A DNA stretch of 39,966 nucleotides from Candidatus Cloacimonadota bacterium (GTDB lineage: Bacteria > Cloacimonadota > Cloacimonadia > Cloacimonadales > Cloacimonadaceae): NCBI GenBank assembly GCA_028681035.1, contig JAQUJJ010000018.1, positions 1-39,966 on the forward strand, written 5' to 3'. This document shows positions 1 through 9,222 of this stretch, piece by piece. Position numbers and translations under genes: made by a program. Each line of letters opens with the position of its first letter. Position 1 is the stretch's first letter. The notes under the pieces are model-generated. The model was not told the origin of the DNA. It was given only the letters and a program-made list of their open reading frames with translations, and did not search any database.

Positions 1-2868
1 AGAATAAAGAGTACCAAATATAGTGTTCCACGCCTATATCCATCGTGGATGCTATTCTGCATTGCTTTCCTATTTCTTGGGATTGCCAGCGTGTGGGCAT
101 TTTCATGGCAGGATTTCAAGCTGTCATTTATGCAATTCTACACCAATAAACGTCAGGAAGTGGTGTATAAAAACTATATTGAGCTAAGTCCCGGGTCAAT
201 TCAAATAGGGCGCAATCAGTCACTGGAGATAAAGCTGATAAAACCCGATAACCGCTTGCAACACAAGCTGTTCTTTCGCACTGGTAAAGAATGGCGAGAG
301 CTGGGTTTGGCTGATGGGAGCTATATCTTTTCACGCTTGGATAACAGTATCGAGTACTATGTGGAAAACTCGGTTAGTAAAACACCGATATACAAGATTA
401 CCGTGCTGGACGAACCAATAGTAAAACAATGGCTGCTGCAGATAACGCCTCCGACATATACTGGCTTTAATACTTGGGCAGACACCCTAGCTTATGGCAA
501 TATCGAAGCTTACAAACGCAGTCAGGTGAAAATAGCGATAAACACCAACATCCCTGTAAAAAGTGCGGTGATGGTATTTGAAGATGCAAGCAGAATTGCT
601 CTTCAGGCATTGGATGAAAGTAGCTTTATCACCCAAATCCAAGTTCTGAAACCGCGTACCTGGTACATGGAACTTACCGATGCACTTGGGCGTAAGAACC
701 GTCCGGAAGAGAAGACTATTAGCGTATTGAACGATAATCCACCTCAGATTAAAATCGCCTTTCCCGGAGAGGATGTAACGCTAAACCAAAACATGCTGCT
801 ACCCTTGATAATTAGCGCAGATGACGATTTTGGTCTGCGAAATCTGAGCTTAAAAGTGCAGGTTAACGCCAATGATGTGCAGACGATAAACATTCAAAGC
901 GTGATTACCGGAAAGATGTTCTCTACCGATTTCATGTTAGATATGAAACCTGCTAATCTCTTTCCCGGAGATATTGTTACATACTGGGCAGAGATTTATG
1001 ACAACTCTCCCGATAACCAGAAAGCCGAGACTACCAAATTTAAAGCACGTTTCCCTTCCATCGAAGAAATATATCGCGAGATAGAGAAACAACAAGATAA
1101 CAAGCAAGGTGAATTGGAAACTGCACTAAAAGAGTCCAAAGACTTACAGAAGGATTTTGAAGATAAACGCCGTGAATTGATGAAACAGGATAAGCCCCAA
1201 TGGGAAGACAAAAAGCAACTGGAAAAGATGCTCTCCGAACAAGATAAACTAAGCCAGCAAGTTCAAGACGTGGCAGAAAATTATCAGAACCTGATAGATA
1301 AGATGCAAATGAACTCTGCTTTATCTCCAGAGACGCTGGATAAGATGAAAAAGATTCAGGAACTGATGCAAGAGATTAGTAATGAAGACCTTCAAGCTGC
1401 CATGAAAAAGGTTGAAGACTCAATAAAAAACATCAAACCCGAAGATTTGAAGAAAGCGATGGAGAACTTCAAGTTTTCGATGGAAGACTTTTCTAAAAAG
1501 ATAGAGCAAACCTTGCAATTACTGGAAAGCATTAAAAAAGAACAAGCGGTACAGAAAGCCTTGCAAATATCCGAAGAAACTGAAAAGATGCAGAAAGCAC
1601 TTAGCGATAAAACTATGGATAGCAGCAAAGATAACAAAGATTTGGCTGCTGAACAAAAGAAGATTAGCGATAATTATGACAAGCTGGAAAAAGAACTAAA
1701 GAAAATTGATGATATGCTGGATAGCCAGAAGGATAAAGATGCCAAGAAACAACTGAGCGAGCTGATGAAAGAAATGCAGAAAAGCGAGGCTCAGAAAGAT
1801 ATGCAAACCAGCCAAGATAAGCTTGGGCAGAACCAAAGAAGTCAATCTAAAGCGTCTCAGGCAGAGGCTATGGAAAAGCTGAGGAAGTTTACCAATATGC
1901 TTTCCCAAATGAAGAGTTCCATGAGTTCCGGTAGCCAAGGAAAGACGATGCAGGCGATTCAGACTGCTACCAGAGAACTGCTTATCTTTTCCAAAAAGCA
2001 CGAAAACACCGCTGCCAGATACCGCAGTGATCCCTATCAAATTGTGCCGGATATGATTGCTCATTCGGAAGGGATACAGATTGCGATAAATAAGATGTTT
2101 AATGAGCCTTCGGTGCTGATGATTGTGCCGCAGAAGTTCTTTATCGACATGACGGATACCAACCACAGCTATAGAGATTTCTTTAACTATGTGAATGAAG
2201 TGCAATTGTATCAGATTCCATCTGCCCTCACCAACATACAAAAGGGTTTGAATTTAATGGTTTACGATCTGATGCAGGCTATGCAGAACGCTTCATCAGG
2301 AGGCGGTGGAGGCGGTAAAGGGATGCAATCGCTAATGCAAACACTGGAACAGATGGGGCAAGAGCAAATGGCGATGAATATGCTTACCGAGCAGCTTATG
2401 ATGCAGATGCAATCTTCCGGTGGCAGAATGGACTCAGCCATGCAGCAACAAATCCAGAAATTGGCGCAAGACCAGGAAAGGCTGGCAGAGAACCTAAAAC
2501 GTGCCTTGCAAAACAATCCCGAAGCTCAGAAACAAGGAAACGCCATCAAGCAAATAGCGGACGAAATGGATTCGATAAGTAGGCAGCTAAGGAATAATCA
2601 GCTCTCGCCAGACTTGCTGGATAGGCAGGACAAGATAATCTCTAAGATGCTGGATGCTCAACGCTCCATTAATAAACGAGAGTTTAGTGAGAAACGCAAA
2701 GGTGAAACCGCAGCTCAAAAGGATTATGGCTCCACTCCCAATGCCATAGACTATAATAGTTTGCGTAAAAATAGCCTGTTCGAAGAAAGCTACAAGACTT
2801 ATCCAATAGAGTATCAGAAGGTGATCATGGAGTACTTGAAAACCTTAAATGAAAAGATAGAGAAATGA
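1..2868 (+). CDS. DUF4175-like coiled-coil membrane protein (5' end off window)
   Basis: The reading frame is open to base 1 (16 codons before the first ATG at 49), so the true start probably lies upstream of the window. A hydrophobic segment near the first ATG (about residues 1-20 counted from it) is followed by a beta-rich region to about residue 335. A very long charged Lys/Glu/Gln coiled coil follows (about 340-620). The last third is Gln/Met-rich with a run of six glycines near residue 750. This order matches what I know of the DUF4175 family, large proteins with N-terminal membrane segments and a Gln-rich coiled coil. The biochemical role of that family is not established. The stop overlaps the next start in an ATGA, so the two genes are probably cotranslated. 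The family call is moderate; the gene itself is certain. Confidence 0.75.
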   Translation, partial: RIKSTKYSVPRLYPSWMLFCIAFLFLGIASVWAFSWQDFKLSFMQFYTNKRQEVVYKNYIELSPGSIQIGRNQSLEIKLIKPDNRLQHKLFFRTGKEWRELGLADGSYIFSRLDNSIEYYVENSVSKTPIYKITVLDEPIVKQWLLQITPPTYTGFNTWADTLAYGNIEAYKRSQVKIAINTNIPVKSAVMVFEDASRIALQALDESSFITQIQVLKPRTWYMELTDALGRKNRPEEKTISVLNDNPPQIKIAFPGEDVTLNQNMLLPLIISADDDFGLRNLSLKVQVNANDVQTINIQSVITGKMFSTDFMLDMKPANLFPGDIVTYWAEIYDNSPDNQKAETTKFKARFPSIEEIYREIEKQQDNKQGELETALKESKDLQKDFEDKRRELMKQDKPQWEDKKQLEKMLSEQDKLSQQVQDVAENYQNLIDKMQMNSALSPETLDKMKKIQELMQEISNEDLQAAMKKVEDSIKNIKPEDLKKAMENFKFSMEDFSKKIEQTLQLLESIKKEQAVQKALQISEETEKMQKALSDKTMDSSKDNKDLAAEQKKISDNYDKLEKELKKIDDMLDSQKDKDAKKQLSELMKEMQKSEAQKDMQTSQDKLGQNQRSQSKASQAEAMEKLRKFTNMLSQMKSSMSSGSQGKTMQAIQTATRELLIFSKKHENTAARYRSDPYQIVPDMIAHSEGIQIAINKMFNEPSVLMIVPQKFFIDMTDTNHSYRDFFNYVNEVQLYQIPSALTNIQKGLNLMVYDLMQAMQNASSGGGGGGKGMQSLMQTLEQMGQEQMAMNMLTEQLMMQMQSSGGRMDSAMQQQIQKLAQDQERLAENLKRALQNNPEAQKQGNAIKQIADEMDSISRQLRNNQLSPDLLDRQDKIISKMLDAQRSINKREFSEKRKGETAAQKDYGSTPNAIDYNSLRKNSLFEESYKTYPIEYQKVIMEYLKTLNEKIEK

Positions 2869-4592
2869 TGAAGCGTATTCTTGTTATCTTTTTGTCCTGC
2901 ATAATACTAAGCCTTGCTTACGGGCAATACAACGAGAAAGATATCATGTCTCAGCAAGCCAATCAGATGATGGCAAAAAGGCAATATGCACAAGCAGAAC
3001 AGCTATTTTTGCAGGTATTAGATAAGTTTCCCAACGATATAAACAGCATCACTTCGCTCTTACAGATATACTTTATGCTGATGCAAACGGATAAAGCTGA
3101 AACGATGTTGGCTAAGTATCAAAGAATATTACCAGCTCAGCTATATAACGAACAACATATCCAATTGCTTGTGTTGCAAGCCAAAGTGAATGAAGCTTGG
3201 CAGGAAAGCATGACCTATCTTGAGCAATTTAACTATGAGGAATTCCGCTTTCGGCAAATTGCTTCATATTTTGAAAGGAAGGGCTTTTACGACAAAGTGT
3301 TAGAGCTATATCGCATGGCGAGAACAAGGCTGAGTAAACCGGATTTGTTCAGGCTGGAGATTGCCAATGCGTCCATGAACTACCGATTGTTTGACCCTGC
3401 AATTCGAGAATACCTTGCATATTTGGAAACGAATCCTGTGAATCTATTCTTCACCAGTAATCAGCTTAAAACTATTCTCCAAGAAGATTCCACGCTTATC
3501 TCGGTGGTGGCTGAAATTGCCAACATTAGCAGCAGCTCGGTGGTTAAAGAAGCTTATGCAGCAGCCTTGATTGGCTTAAACAATAATGCCGAAGCCTTAC
3601 AAATATACAAACAACTGGATATTGAAAAGCTTTATCGCTTTGCCGATGAGCAAGCGGCTGCGGGTAATGATAGCCTTGCCTATGCTGCCTATGAGTTTGC
3701 TATAGGAGTCGATAAGGATTCCGTTAAGCTGTTTGAGCTTAGTTATCGTATGGCGTCAATCACCTTCCAAAGAACTGATTACCTAGCAGCGAAGAACACT
3801 ATACAAACAAATCTGAACATGCCTGAGTGGAAAGACCGTAATATCACTAGTAAAAGCATTTACCCTATTAGAATCTTCAAACTTATGGCCGAAATCAGCT
3901 TAGCATTGGGTGAACCCGCAGATAGTGCTATTGTTTGGTTAGAAGAAGCAAAGAAGTATGCCCGAGGTAACCTTGAGACACAAGAAACAGATTTGCAGAT
4001 AGCTAGGCTTTATATTCTAGCGGGCAATGAGAAGAAGGCTCAGACAATGCTTAGCAAGATTAGTGACCCCAAGCTTGGCGAAACCAAGGATTACTTGTCC
4101 TTCTTATCTGCTCTGTTATCCAACAAAACAGCACTGGCAGATACTTTGATGAATGATTTCATTATCAGGTATCCTAGCAGCAAGTATGCCAACGATGCTA
4201 TTTACTTAATTATGCTTACGTTGGGGATACAACCTACTGAACAGGCAAGTTTCTTTTCTGCCATACGTTTGTTGCAAATGAACCAAGTAAGTGGAGTAGA
4301 TACACTAGAAATAGTATTTGCCAAGAATGGTGATGAAGAGCTGCGGTTATTGGCGATTGAATGGGCGATTGGTCTGGGAGCGATAGACAAGGCAAGAACG
4401 TTATTAAGCTACGAGTTTAAAGACCCTGTTGCAGCGGAATACACAGAGCTGCTTAAAATGCTGATAGCAAGCGATAAGGATGAACAGCAAAGATTGGCAA
4501 GAGAGTTCCTGAAAGCTAAGCCCAACAGTATCTTCTCACCAGATTTCAGGCAGCGGTTAAGCCGGTGGTCTTCTTCAAGACCTAGCCTCTAA
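2865..4592 (+). CDS. Exported TPR-repeat protein
   Basis: 575 residues. A Lys/Arg-led hydrophobic signal sequence (about 1-20) ends at an Ala-Tyr-Gly-Gln junction. The rest is alpha-helical with repeated TPR-like helix pairs, for example around residues 33-70 (motif AEQLFLQVLDKFPND) and again around 340-400. It therefore probably acts outside the cytoplasm as a scaffold for protein-protein contacts. It overlaps the DUF4175-like gene by 4 bp, and a partnership with that coiled-coil protein is plausible from the coupling. No catalytic motif was seen. The specific function is unknown. Confidence 0.75.
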   Translation: MMKRILVIFLSCIILSLAYGQYNEKDIMSQQANQMMAKRQYAQAEQLFLQVLDKFPNDINSITSLLQIYFMLMQTDKAETMLAKYQRILPAQLYNEQHIQLLVLQAKVNEAWQESMTYLEQFNYEEFRFRQIASYFERKGFYDKVLELYRMARTRLSKPDLFRLEIANASMNYRLFDPAIREYLAYLETNPVNLFFTSNQLKTILQEDSTLISVVAEIANISSSSVVKEAYAAALIGLNNNAEALQIYKQLDIEKLYRFADEQAAAGNDSLAYAAYEFAIGVDKDSVKLFELSYRMASITFQRTDYLAAKNTIQTNLNMPEWKDRNITSKSIYPIRIFKLMAEISLALGEPADSAIVWLEEAKKYARGNLETQETDLQIARLYILAGNEKKAQTMLSKISDPKLGETKDYLSFLSALLSNKTALADTLMNDFIIRYPSSKYANDAIYLIMLTLGIQPTEQASFFSAIRLLQMNQVSGVDTLEIVFAKNGDEELRLLAIEWAIGLGAIDKARTLLSYEFKDPVAAEYTELLKMLIASDKDEQQRLAREFLKAKPNSIFSPDFRQRLSRWSSSRPSL

Positions 4593-4636
4593 CAAAATAA
4601 TTGTAATATACTTAGATGATACTATAGGAGAAACTA

Positions 4637-6097
4637 ATGCAAGTAAGTATTCCTAAAGCCTATACTTTCGATGATGTTCTGCTTGTTCCTCAGCAATCTG
4701 AAGTGCTTCCTTCCAGCGTTGAGTTAAGCACCAAGATAACCTCCCATCTATCACTGCGAATACCAGTGTTAAGTGCGGCAATGGATACTGTAACAGAGGC
4801 TGCATTGGCGATTTCCATGGCAAGGGAAGGCGGCATCGGCATAATCCACAAAAACCTGGATATAGCCGAACAAGCACGTCAAGTGCATTTGGTGAAACGG
4901 GCTGAAAGCGGAATTGTAACGCATCCTTACACGATATCGCCCGATGACAACCTTGCCAAAGTATTGGAAATGAAGGCTGCTTATCGGGTAGGCGGATTTC
5001 CAGTTGTTGAAAACGGCATCATCATGGGTATATTGACCAACCGTGATATTCGTTTTGAAACTAATCCTTTGCGTTTGGTGAAAGAGATGATGACTACTCG
5101 AGAAAGGCTGATAACTGCCGATATCGGTATCGAAGTGCAGGATGCCATTAGATTACTGCAACAACACCGCATCGAAAAGCTGCTATTGGTGGGTGACAAT
5201 GGCTCTTTGGAAGGGATGATAACAGTGCGTGATATTATGAAACGCATGAACTATCCTTCCGCCGTGCAAGATAAGAATAACAGATTATTAGTTGGTGCTG
5301 CCGTGGGTGTAACAGGTGACTTTTATGAACGTGCAGCGGAATTAGTTACCGCTGGTGTTGACCTCATCGTGATAGACACTGCTCACGGGCATCATAAGCA
5401 CATACAGGATGCTTTAAAGCAGATTAAGAGTAATCTTAGCTGTGATGTGATTGCCGGTAACGTGGCGACCCCCAAAGCATGCCGTTACTTGATTGATAAT
5501 GGTGCAGATGCAGTAAAGGTTGGCATCGGTCCCGGCTCAATATGCACTACCAGAATCGTGGCAGGGATTGGCGTACCCCAATTCAGCGCCATCATAGCAT
5601 GTGCCGAAGAAGCAGACAAGCACAGCATACCGGTAATCGCCGATGGTGGGTTAAAATACAGCGGTGATATAGTTAAAGCACTTGCTGGTGGAGCTGCTGC
5701 TGTGATGATTGGTTCTTTATTTGCGGGTTGTGACGAAAGCCCCGGCGAGGCAATCATCTATAACGGGCGCAGATTTAAAAGCTACAGAGGCATGGGTTCA
5801 CTGGGTGCCATGAAACAGGGCAGTAAAGACAGGTATTTCCAATCCACACAAGACGACAACAAGCTTGTTGCCGAAGGCATCGAAGGCATGGTTCCTTACA
5901 AGGGACCTATTAAGGATTTCCTCTATCAGCTGATGGGCGGTTTACGTGCTGGGATGGGCTATTGCGGAGCTGCTAACTTAGCGGAACTGAAGGCAAAGGC
6001 AGAATTTATAGAGATTAGCTCAGCCGGATTGAAGGAAAGCCATCCTCACGATATCCGTATTACCAAGGAAACTCCAAACTATTATAGCAGTGAATGA
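4637..6097 (+). CDS. guaB: Inosine-5'-monophosphate dehydrogenase
   Basis: 486 residues, the usual length. IMPDH oxidises IMP to XMP with NAD+, the first committed step to GMP, in the cytoplasm. The N-terminus carries the family signature [14 protein letters not shown]-domain pair interrupts the barrel at about residues 90-205. The active-site loop GSICTTR places the catalytic Cys at residue 303. The flap region has YRGMGS and GMVPYKGP. The start is supported by TAGGAG seven bases upstream of the ATG. It lies 44 bp after the TPR gene and overlaps the Xer recombinase by 8 bp. The family match is unambiguous. Confidence 0.97.
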   Translation: MQVSIPKAYTFDDVLLVPQQSEVLPSSVELSTKITSHLSLRIPVLSAAMDTVTEAALAISMAREGGIGIIHKNLDIAEQARQVHLVKRAESGIVTHPYTISPDDNLAKVLEMKAAYRVGGFPVVENGIIMGILTNRDIRFETNPLRLVKEMMTTRERLITADIGIEVQDAIRLLQQHRIEKLLLVGDNGSLEGMITVRDIMKRMNYPSAVQDKNNRLLVGAAVGVTGDFYERAAELVTAGVDLIVIDTAHGHHKHIQDALKQIKSNLSCDVIAGNVATPKACRYLIDNGADAVKVGIGPGSICTTRIVAGIGVPQFSAIIACAEEADKHSIPVIADGGLKYSGDIVKALAGGAAAVMIGSLFAGCDESPGEAIIYNGRRFKSYRGMGSLGAMKQGSKDRYFQSTQDDNKLVAEGIEGMVPYKGPIKDFLYQLMGGLRAGMGYCGAANLAELKAKAEFIEISSAGLKESHPHDIRITKETPNYYSSE

Positions 6098-6992
6098 TAA
6101 GAAGCTTACTTCGGCTTTGTTCAGCTATTTGAATAGCTTCATCTATCATCTAAAGGTGGAGCGAGGGATGGCAAAGAATAGCATTGATAGCTATCGCAGT
6201 GATATCCGTGATTTTCTGCTGTTTAACCAGAAAGATATCAGCCTCTATCAAACTGACGATTTGCTGAAGTATCTACTGGCATTACAAGAGCTTGGTTTAG
6301 TGAATACCAGCATTGCCAGAAAAAGAGTAGCTTTGGGTCAATTCTTTACCTATCTTAAAGATAACGACGTTTCTAACAAAGTTGATTTAGACCAAATACC
6401 ACGTCTTAAGCTGGGTGTTCACTTGCCTGATTATCTTAGCGTTGAAGAGATGTTTAAGCTGTTGGGAAGCTTGCCCACTACCAAGCCTTTGGAAGTACGC
6501 AATAAGCTGATGATGGAGCTTCTTTACGCATCAGGAATGCGTATATCCGAGCTTTTAGGCTTAACTCTGCATGATTTGAACTTAAGCGATAGAGTAATCC
6601 TTGTTCACGGCAAGGGTAGCAAGCAACGCTATGTACCCTTTGTAGATAGCCTTGATGAGCTTTTTGTAAAGTACATAAACCAAGCTCGTCCCCTAATCTT
6701 GAAACTAAAGCAATCCGAACATCTATTTCTAAATGTCCGTGGTGCTAAGATGAGCCGCATGGGGTTTTGGAAAATACTGCGATTAGCGGTGATATCAGCA
6801 GGAATAAAGAAAGATGTAACCCCCCACACTTTTCGGCATAGTTTTGCCACTCATTTACTTGAAGCAGGGGTTAACTTGCGGATAGTTCAAGCCCTGCTTG
6901 GTCATGCAAGTATCAATACTACACAGATATACACTCATGTGGATATGCGCAGGTTGATAGAAACTCACGCGCTATACCACCCACGTGCATAA
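6090..6992 (+). CDS. Tyrosine recombinase of the XerC/XerD family
   Basis: 300 residues, the length of XerC/XerD. These enzymes resolve chromosome dimers at dif with FtsK. An N-terminal SAM-like DNA-binding domain (about 15-95) precedes the catalytic domain. All active residues are seen: Arg151 (SGMRISE), Lys175 (HGKGSKQR), His246 and Arg249 (HTFRH), His272 (LGHAS) and the nucleophile Tyr281 (IYTHVD). The start is GTG at 6090, overlapping guaB by 8 bp; no in-frame ATG lies close by. No phage or integron genes flank it, so a housekeeping role is more likely than an integrase role. XerC and XerD cannot be told apart by eye. Confidence 0.92.
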   Translation: MNDKKLTSALFSYLNSFIYHLKVERGMAKNSIDSYRSDIRDFLLFNQKDISLYQTDDLLKYLLALQELGLVNTSIARKRVALGQFFTYLKDNDVSNKVDLDQIPRLKLGVHLPDYLSVEEMFKLLGSLPTTKPLEVRNKLMMELLYASGMRISELLGLTLHDLNLSDRVILVHGKGSKQRYVPFVDSLDELFVKYINQARPLILKLKQSEHLFLNVRGAKMSRMGFWKILRLAVISAGIKKDVTPHTFRHSFATHLLEAGVNLRIVQALLGHASINTTQIYTHVDMRRLIETHALYHPRA

Positions 6993-7018
6993 ATGAAGAT
7001 AAACATCAGGAGAATATA

Positions 7019-7996
7019 ATGAAGTTTTCACAAACGATTGCTTTTTCCCTTCTAATAGTGCTATGCTTAAGTGCTTGCGGAAAGAAGGAAATAAAACCAG
7101 AACAGCCCACTAAGGTTAGCGTTACTTTGGATTGGACGCCAAACACAAACCACACAGGTATTTATGTTGCCAAGGAGCTGGGATACTTTGCTGACGCAGG
7201 TTTGGATGTAGAGATCCTTCAGCCAGGGCAAGGAGTAACAGACCAGATAGTGGCTACTGGCAAGAGCCAATTTGGCGTTAGCTACCAAGAGAACGTTATA
7301 CGTGCCAGAAGTGAAAATATTCCCTTGGTGTCTATTGCGGCTGTCATCCAACACAACACATCAGGTTTTGCCTCTCTAAAATCTGCTGGAATAGTAAGTC
7401 CCAAAGATTTTGAAGGCAAGCGATATGGCTCTTGGGATTCACCTTCAGAACTGGCTATACTAAAGAACATTATGATGAAAAGCAATGCAGATTTCTCATC
7501 CGTTAAAATAATCTCCGGTGTATATGATTTCTTTTCCACTATTGGCAAAGATGCTGATTTTGAATGGATTTATTATGGCTGGGACGGGGCAGAGGCAAAG
7601 CGTAGGAATATAGAGATTAATTACATCGCATTAAAAGACTTAAACCCAGTTTTTGATTACTACACCCCTGTGATTATCACCAGCGAAAAGCTGTTAGCCG
7701 AGAATCCAGAGCTTGCCACGAAGTTTTTAGCTGCTGTGTCGCGTGGCTACGAATATTGTATTGCCAATCCTGCCCAAGCAGCGGATATATTGATGAAGAA
7801 CGTTCCAGAGCTAAACGCAGAGCAAGTGAAGCTAAGTATGGATTATCTGTCCAAGGAATATCAAGCTGATGCCTCCAAATGGGGATTGCAAAAGCCTGAA
7901 GTATGGCAGCGATTTATAGAATGGATGTACACAGAACGCCTCATTCCCTTTGCTGTAGAATCTTCTAATGCCTTCACAAACACTTATTTACCATAA
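7019..7996 (+). CDS. ABC transporter substrate-binding lipoprotein, NMT1/THI5 (ThiY-like)
   Basis: 325 residues. The signal peptide ends in a lipobox (CLSAC, Cys20), so it should be lipid-anchored at the membrane. The mature protein opens with TLDWTPNTNHTGIYVAKELG, the hallmark of the NMT1/THI5-like family that binds thiamine pyrimidine precursors (for example ThiY with formylaminopyrimidine). A GQGVTDQI stretch follows near residue 70. The ATG has CAGGAG upstream. It lies 26 bp after the recombinase gene and is followed 4 bp later by an ABC ATPase. No TPP riboswitch fits in the short spacer. The substrate is inferred; related family members bind alkanesulfonates, nitrate or taurine. Confidence 0.85.
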   Translation: MKFSQTIAFSLLIVLCLSACGKKEIKPEQPTKVSVTLDWTPNTNHTGIYVAKELGYFADAGLDVEILQPGQGVTDQIVATGKSQFGVSYQENVIRARSENIPLVSIAAVIQHNTSGFASLKSAGIVSPKDFEGKRYGSWDSPSELAILKNIMMKSNADFSSVKIISGVYDFFSTIGKDADFEWIYYGWDGAEAKRRNIEINYIALKDLNPVFDYYTPVIITSEKLLAENPELATKFLAAVSRGYEYCIANPAQAADILMKNVPELNAEQVKLSMDYLSKEYQADASKWGLQKPEVWQRFIEWMYTERLIPFAVESSNAFTNTYLP

Positions 7997-8000
7997 TGTA

Positions 8001-8762
8001 ATGAGTAAATTACCTTCAAAAGCTAAACCTATCATCTTGGAGGCAAGAGGAATAACTAAATCTTTCCTCTTTCAACATAAGATATCCACCGTTTTGAAGG
8101 AAGTGGATTTTTGTATCTATGATGGAGAGTTTGTAAGCATTATCGGCTCTAGCGGCTGCGGTAAGAGTACTTTTTTGGAGCTACTTGCCGGTATTAGCAA
8201 GCCCGATAACGGACAAATACATCTAAACCAACAAGATATCACTGGCAAAGCAGGTTTTCTGGGCTATATGCCACAGGATGATCTTCTTTTCCCTTGGCTT
8301 AACACCATGCAAAACATCCTCTTGCCCATCAAAGTGCGCAGTGGTAACTTAGCCGAAGCGAAGGGACAAGTTATGGAGCTTCTTCCTATGTTTGGCTTAG
8401 AAAACCACGCACAGCATCTTCCTAATCAACTTTCCGGGGGCTTGAGGCAGAGGGTTGCCTTGTTACGCACCTATATGACCAATGCCAAAGTGCTATTATT
8501 AGATGAACCGCTTGCCAGCTTGGATTCGCTAACTCGCAGTCAGTTGCAAACTTGGCTGAAGGACATTGTCCGTTTACTGAATCTCACGGTGATTCTTGTT
8601 ACTCACGATATTGATGAGGCAATTAGTCTCTCAGATAGAATAGAGCTGATGACTAAAGATCCCGGCACCTTCAGCCAGAGCATAGATATCGTCGCAATGG
8701 GTAAGCTTAATGACACAGATCAATTAGCCTTAAAAGGCAAGATTAAAAGCTTGTTTACATAG
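8001..8762 (+). CDS. ABC transporter ATP-binding protein (nitrate/sulfonate/thiamine-precursor type)
   Basis: 253 residues from the ATG at 8001. A longer form could start at 7968, but that lies inside the preceding gene and has no better ribosome site. Seen in order: Walker A GSSGCGKST, Q-loop MPQDD, signature LSGGLRQRV, Walker B VLLLDEPLASLD and switch His in VTHD. The LDEPLASLDSLTR form is typical of the TauB/SsuB/ThiZ group, which fits the adjoining ThiY-like protein. The expected membrane permease gene is absent: the next sequence is a repeat-filled gap and then a minus-strand gene. The import role is an inference from pairing. Confidence 0.88.
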   Translation: MSKLPSKAKPIILEARGITKSFLFQHKISTVLKEVDFCIYDGEFVSIIGSSGCGKSTFLELLAGISKPDNGQIHLNQQDITGKAGFLGYMPQDDLLFPWLNTMQNILLPIKVRSGNLAEAKGQVMELLPMFGLENHAQHLPNQLSGGLRQRVALLRTYMTNAKVLLLDEPLASLDSLTRSQLQTWLKDIVRLLNLTVILVTHDIDEAISLSDRIELMTKDPGTFSQSIDIVAMGKLNDTDQLALKGKIKSLFT

Positions 8763-8863
8763 CTAAGCCTGTAGCGCAGGGCGCTGTTCCTGCTAATCAA
8801 TCTGAGTCTGGAGTTCATTTCGTCGATACGAGTTATGAGATGTTACCAACTTTGCAGGCGAAA

Positions 8864-8902
8864 TGGACTTCAGCGTCATCTGCTCGGGGATATTGAAGTC
8901 CA
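8864..8902. repeat. Inverted repeat, 9 bp arms
   Basis: TGGACTTCA (8864-8872) and its exact complement TGAAGTCCA (8894-8902) flank a 21-base loop. The arm sequence is related to the end of the R3 unit (AAGTCCATTTGGCT). Confidence 0.7.
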
Positions 8903-8980
8903 ATGAGCCTGTAAGATATTGATAAGTATAAAGATAGTAGTGACTCTTTGAACTCCAAAAACACAGTGCTTTCATGTAAA

Positions 8981-9043
8981 GTCCATTTGGCTATAAAAGA
9001 TATAAGCAAAAGCAAAGTAATTGCAGCCAAATCGACTCCACAC
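8981..9043 (+). repeat. R3 repeat, intergenic copy
   Basis: This 63-base unit begins GTCCATTTGGCTA and ends AGCCAAATCGACTCCACAC. The two ends are near-complements (GTCCATTTGGCT against AGCCAAATCGAC), so it can fold back on itself. A same-length copy with roughly 85 to 90 percent identity lies inside recF at 19312-19374. No open frame of substance is associated with this copy. Confidence 0.85.
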
Positions 9044-9112
9044 TTATCAAAGAGCGTCGTGCTATTTGCGCTATAGTCTTTTTTCGATATTGGTTTATCA
9101 AACCCTTCTTCC

Positions 9113-9192
9113 TTGCTTGAATCTCCCTATCATTGCCCACCCAATGCCCACAAAGAGGGCAATGGGAGGGCAATGATAGGGCAATGCTTGCA
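9113..9192. repeat. R1 hairpin element, copy 1
   Basis: 25 bp arms at 9125-9149 and 9157-9181 flank a 7-base loop (ACAAAGA), with only a few mismatches. The arms read CCCTATCATTGCCCACCCAA and its complement. The left flank TTGCTTGAA is shared with copy 3. It lies about 30 bp past the stop of the TauE-like gene. There is no T-tract, so it is not a classic terminator. Confidence 0.88.
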
Positions 9193-9222
9193 GGGAAGAA
9201 TCTTGCGGCATAGGCTTAAGTA

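Larger units (their letters stand above)
8763..9222. other. 460 bp repeat-rich gap between converging genes
   Basis: No credible gene. It holds, in order, a 9 bp perfect inverted repeat around 8864-8902, the R3 palindromic unit (8981-9043) and the R1 hairpin element (9113-9192). Fragments of the R3-type unit (a G-R-AGTC-SATTT core) also occur near 8809 and 8858-8872 in alternating orientation. Open frames on both strands here are repeat translations. Confidence 0.8.

Noticed and set aside
1696..2241. 181-codon minus-strand open frame
   Set aside because: It lies opposite the coiled-coil coding region of the DUF4175-like gene; its composition mirrors the Lys/Glu/Gln codons of the other strand.
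6090..6992. Phage or integron integrase
   Set aside because: Length and motifs fit housekeeping Xer, and no att site, phage gene or cassette lies next to it.
6993..7018. TPP riboswitch before the ThiY-like gene
   Set aside because: The spacer is only 26 bp, too short for the aptamer.
8991..9173. Minus-strand open frame resembling one at 39590-39793 on plus (shared HCP-G-WVGND peptide)
   Set aside because: The similarity arises only because both frames cross R1 hairpin copies; no ribosome sites or protein-like composition.
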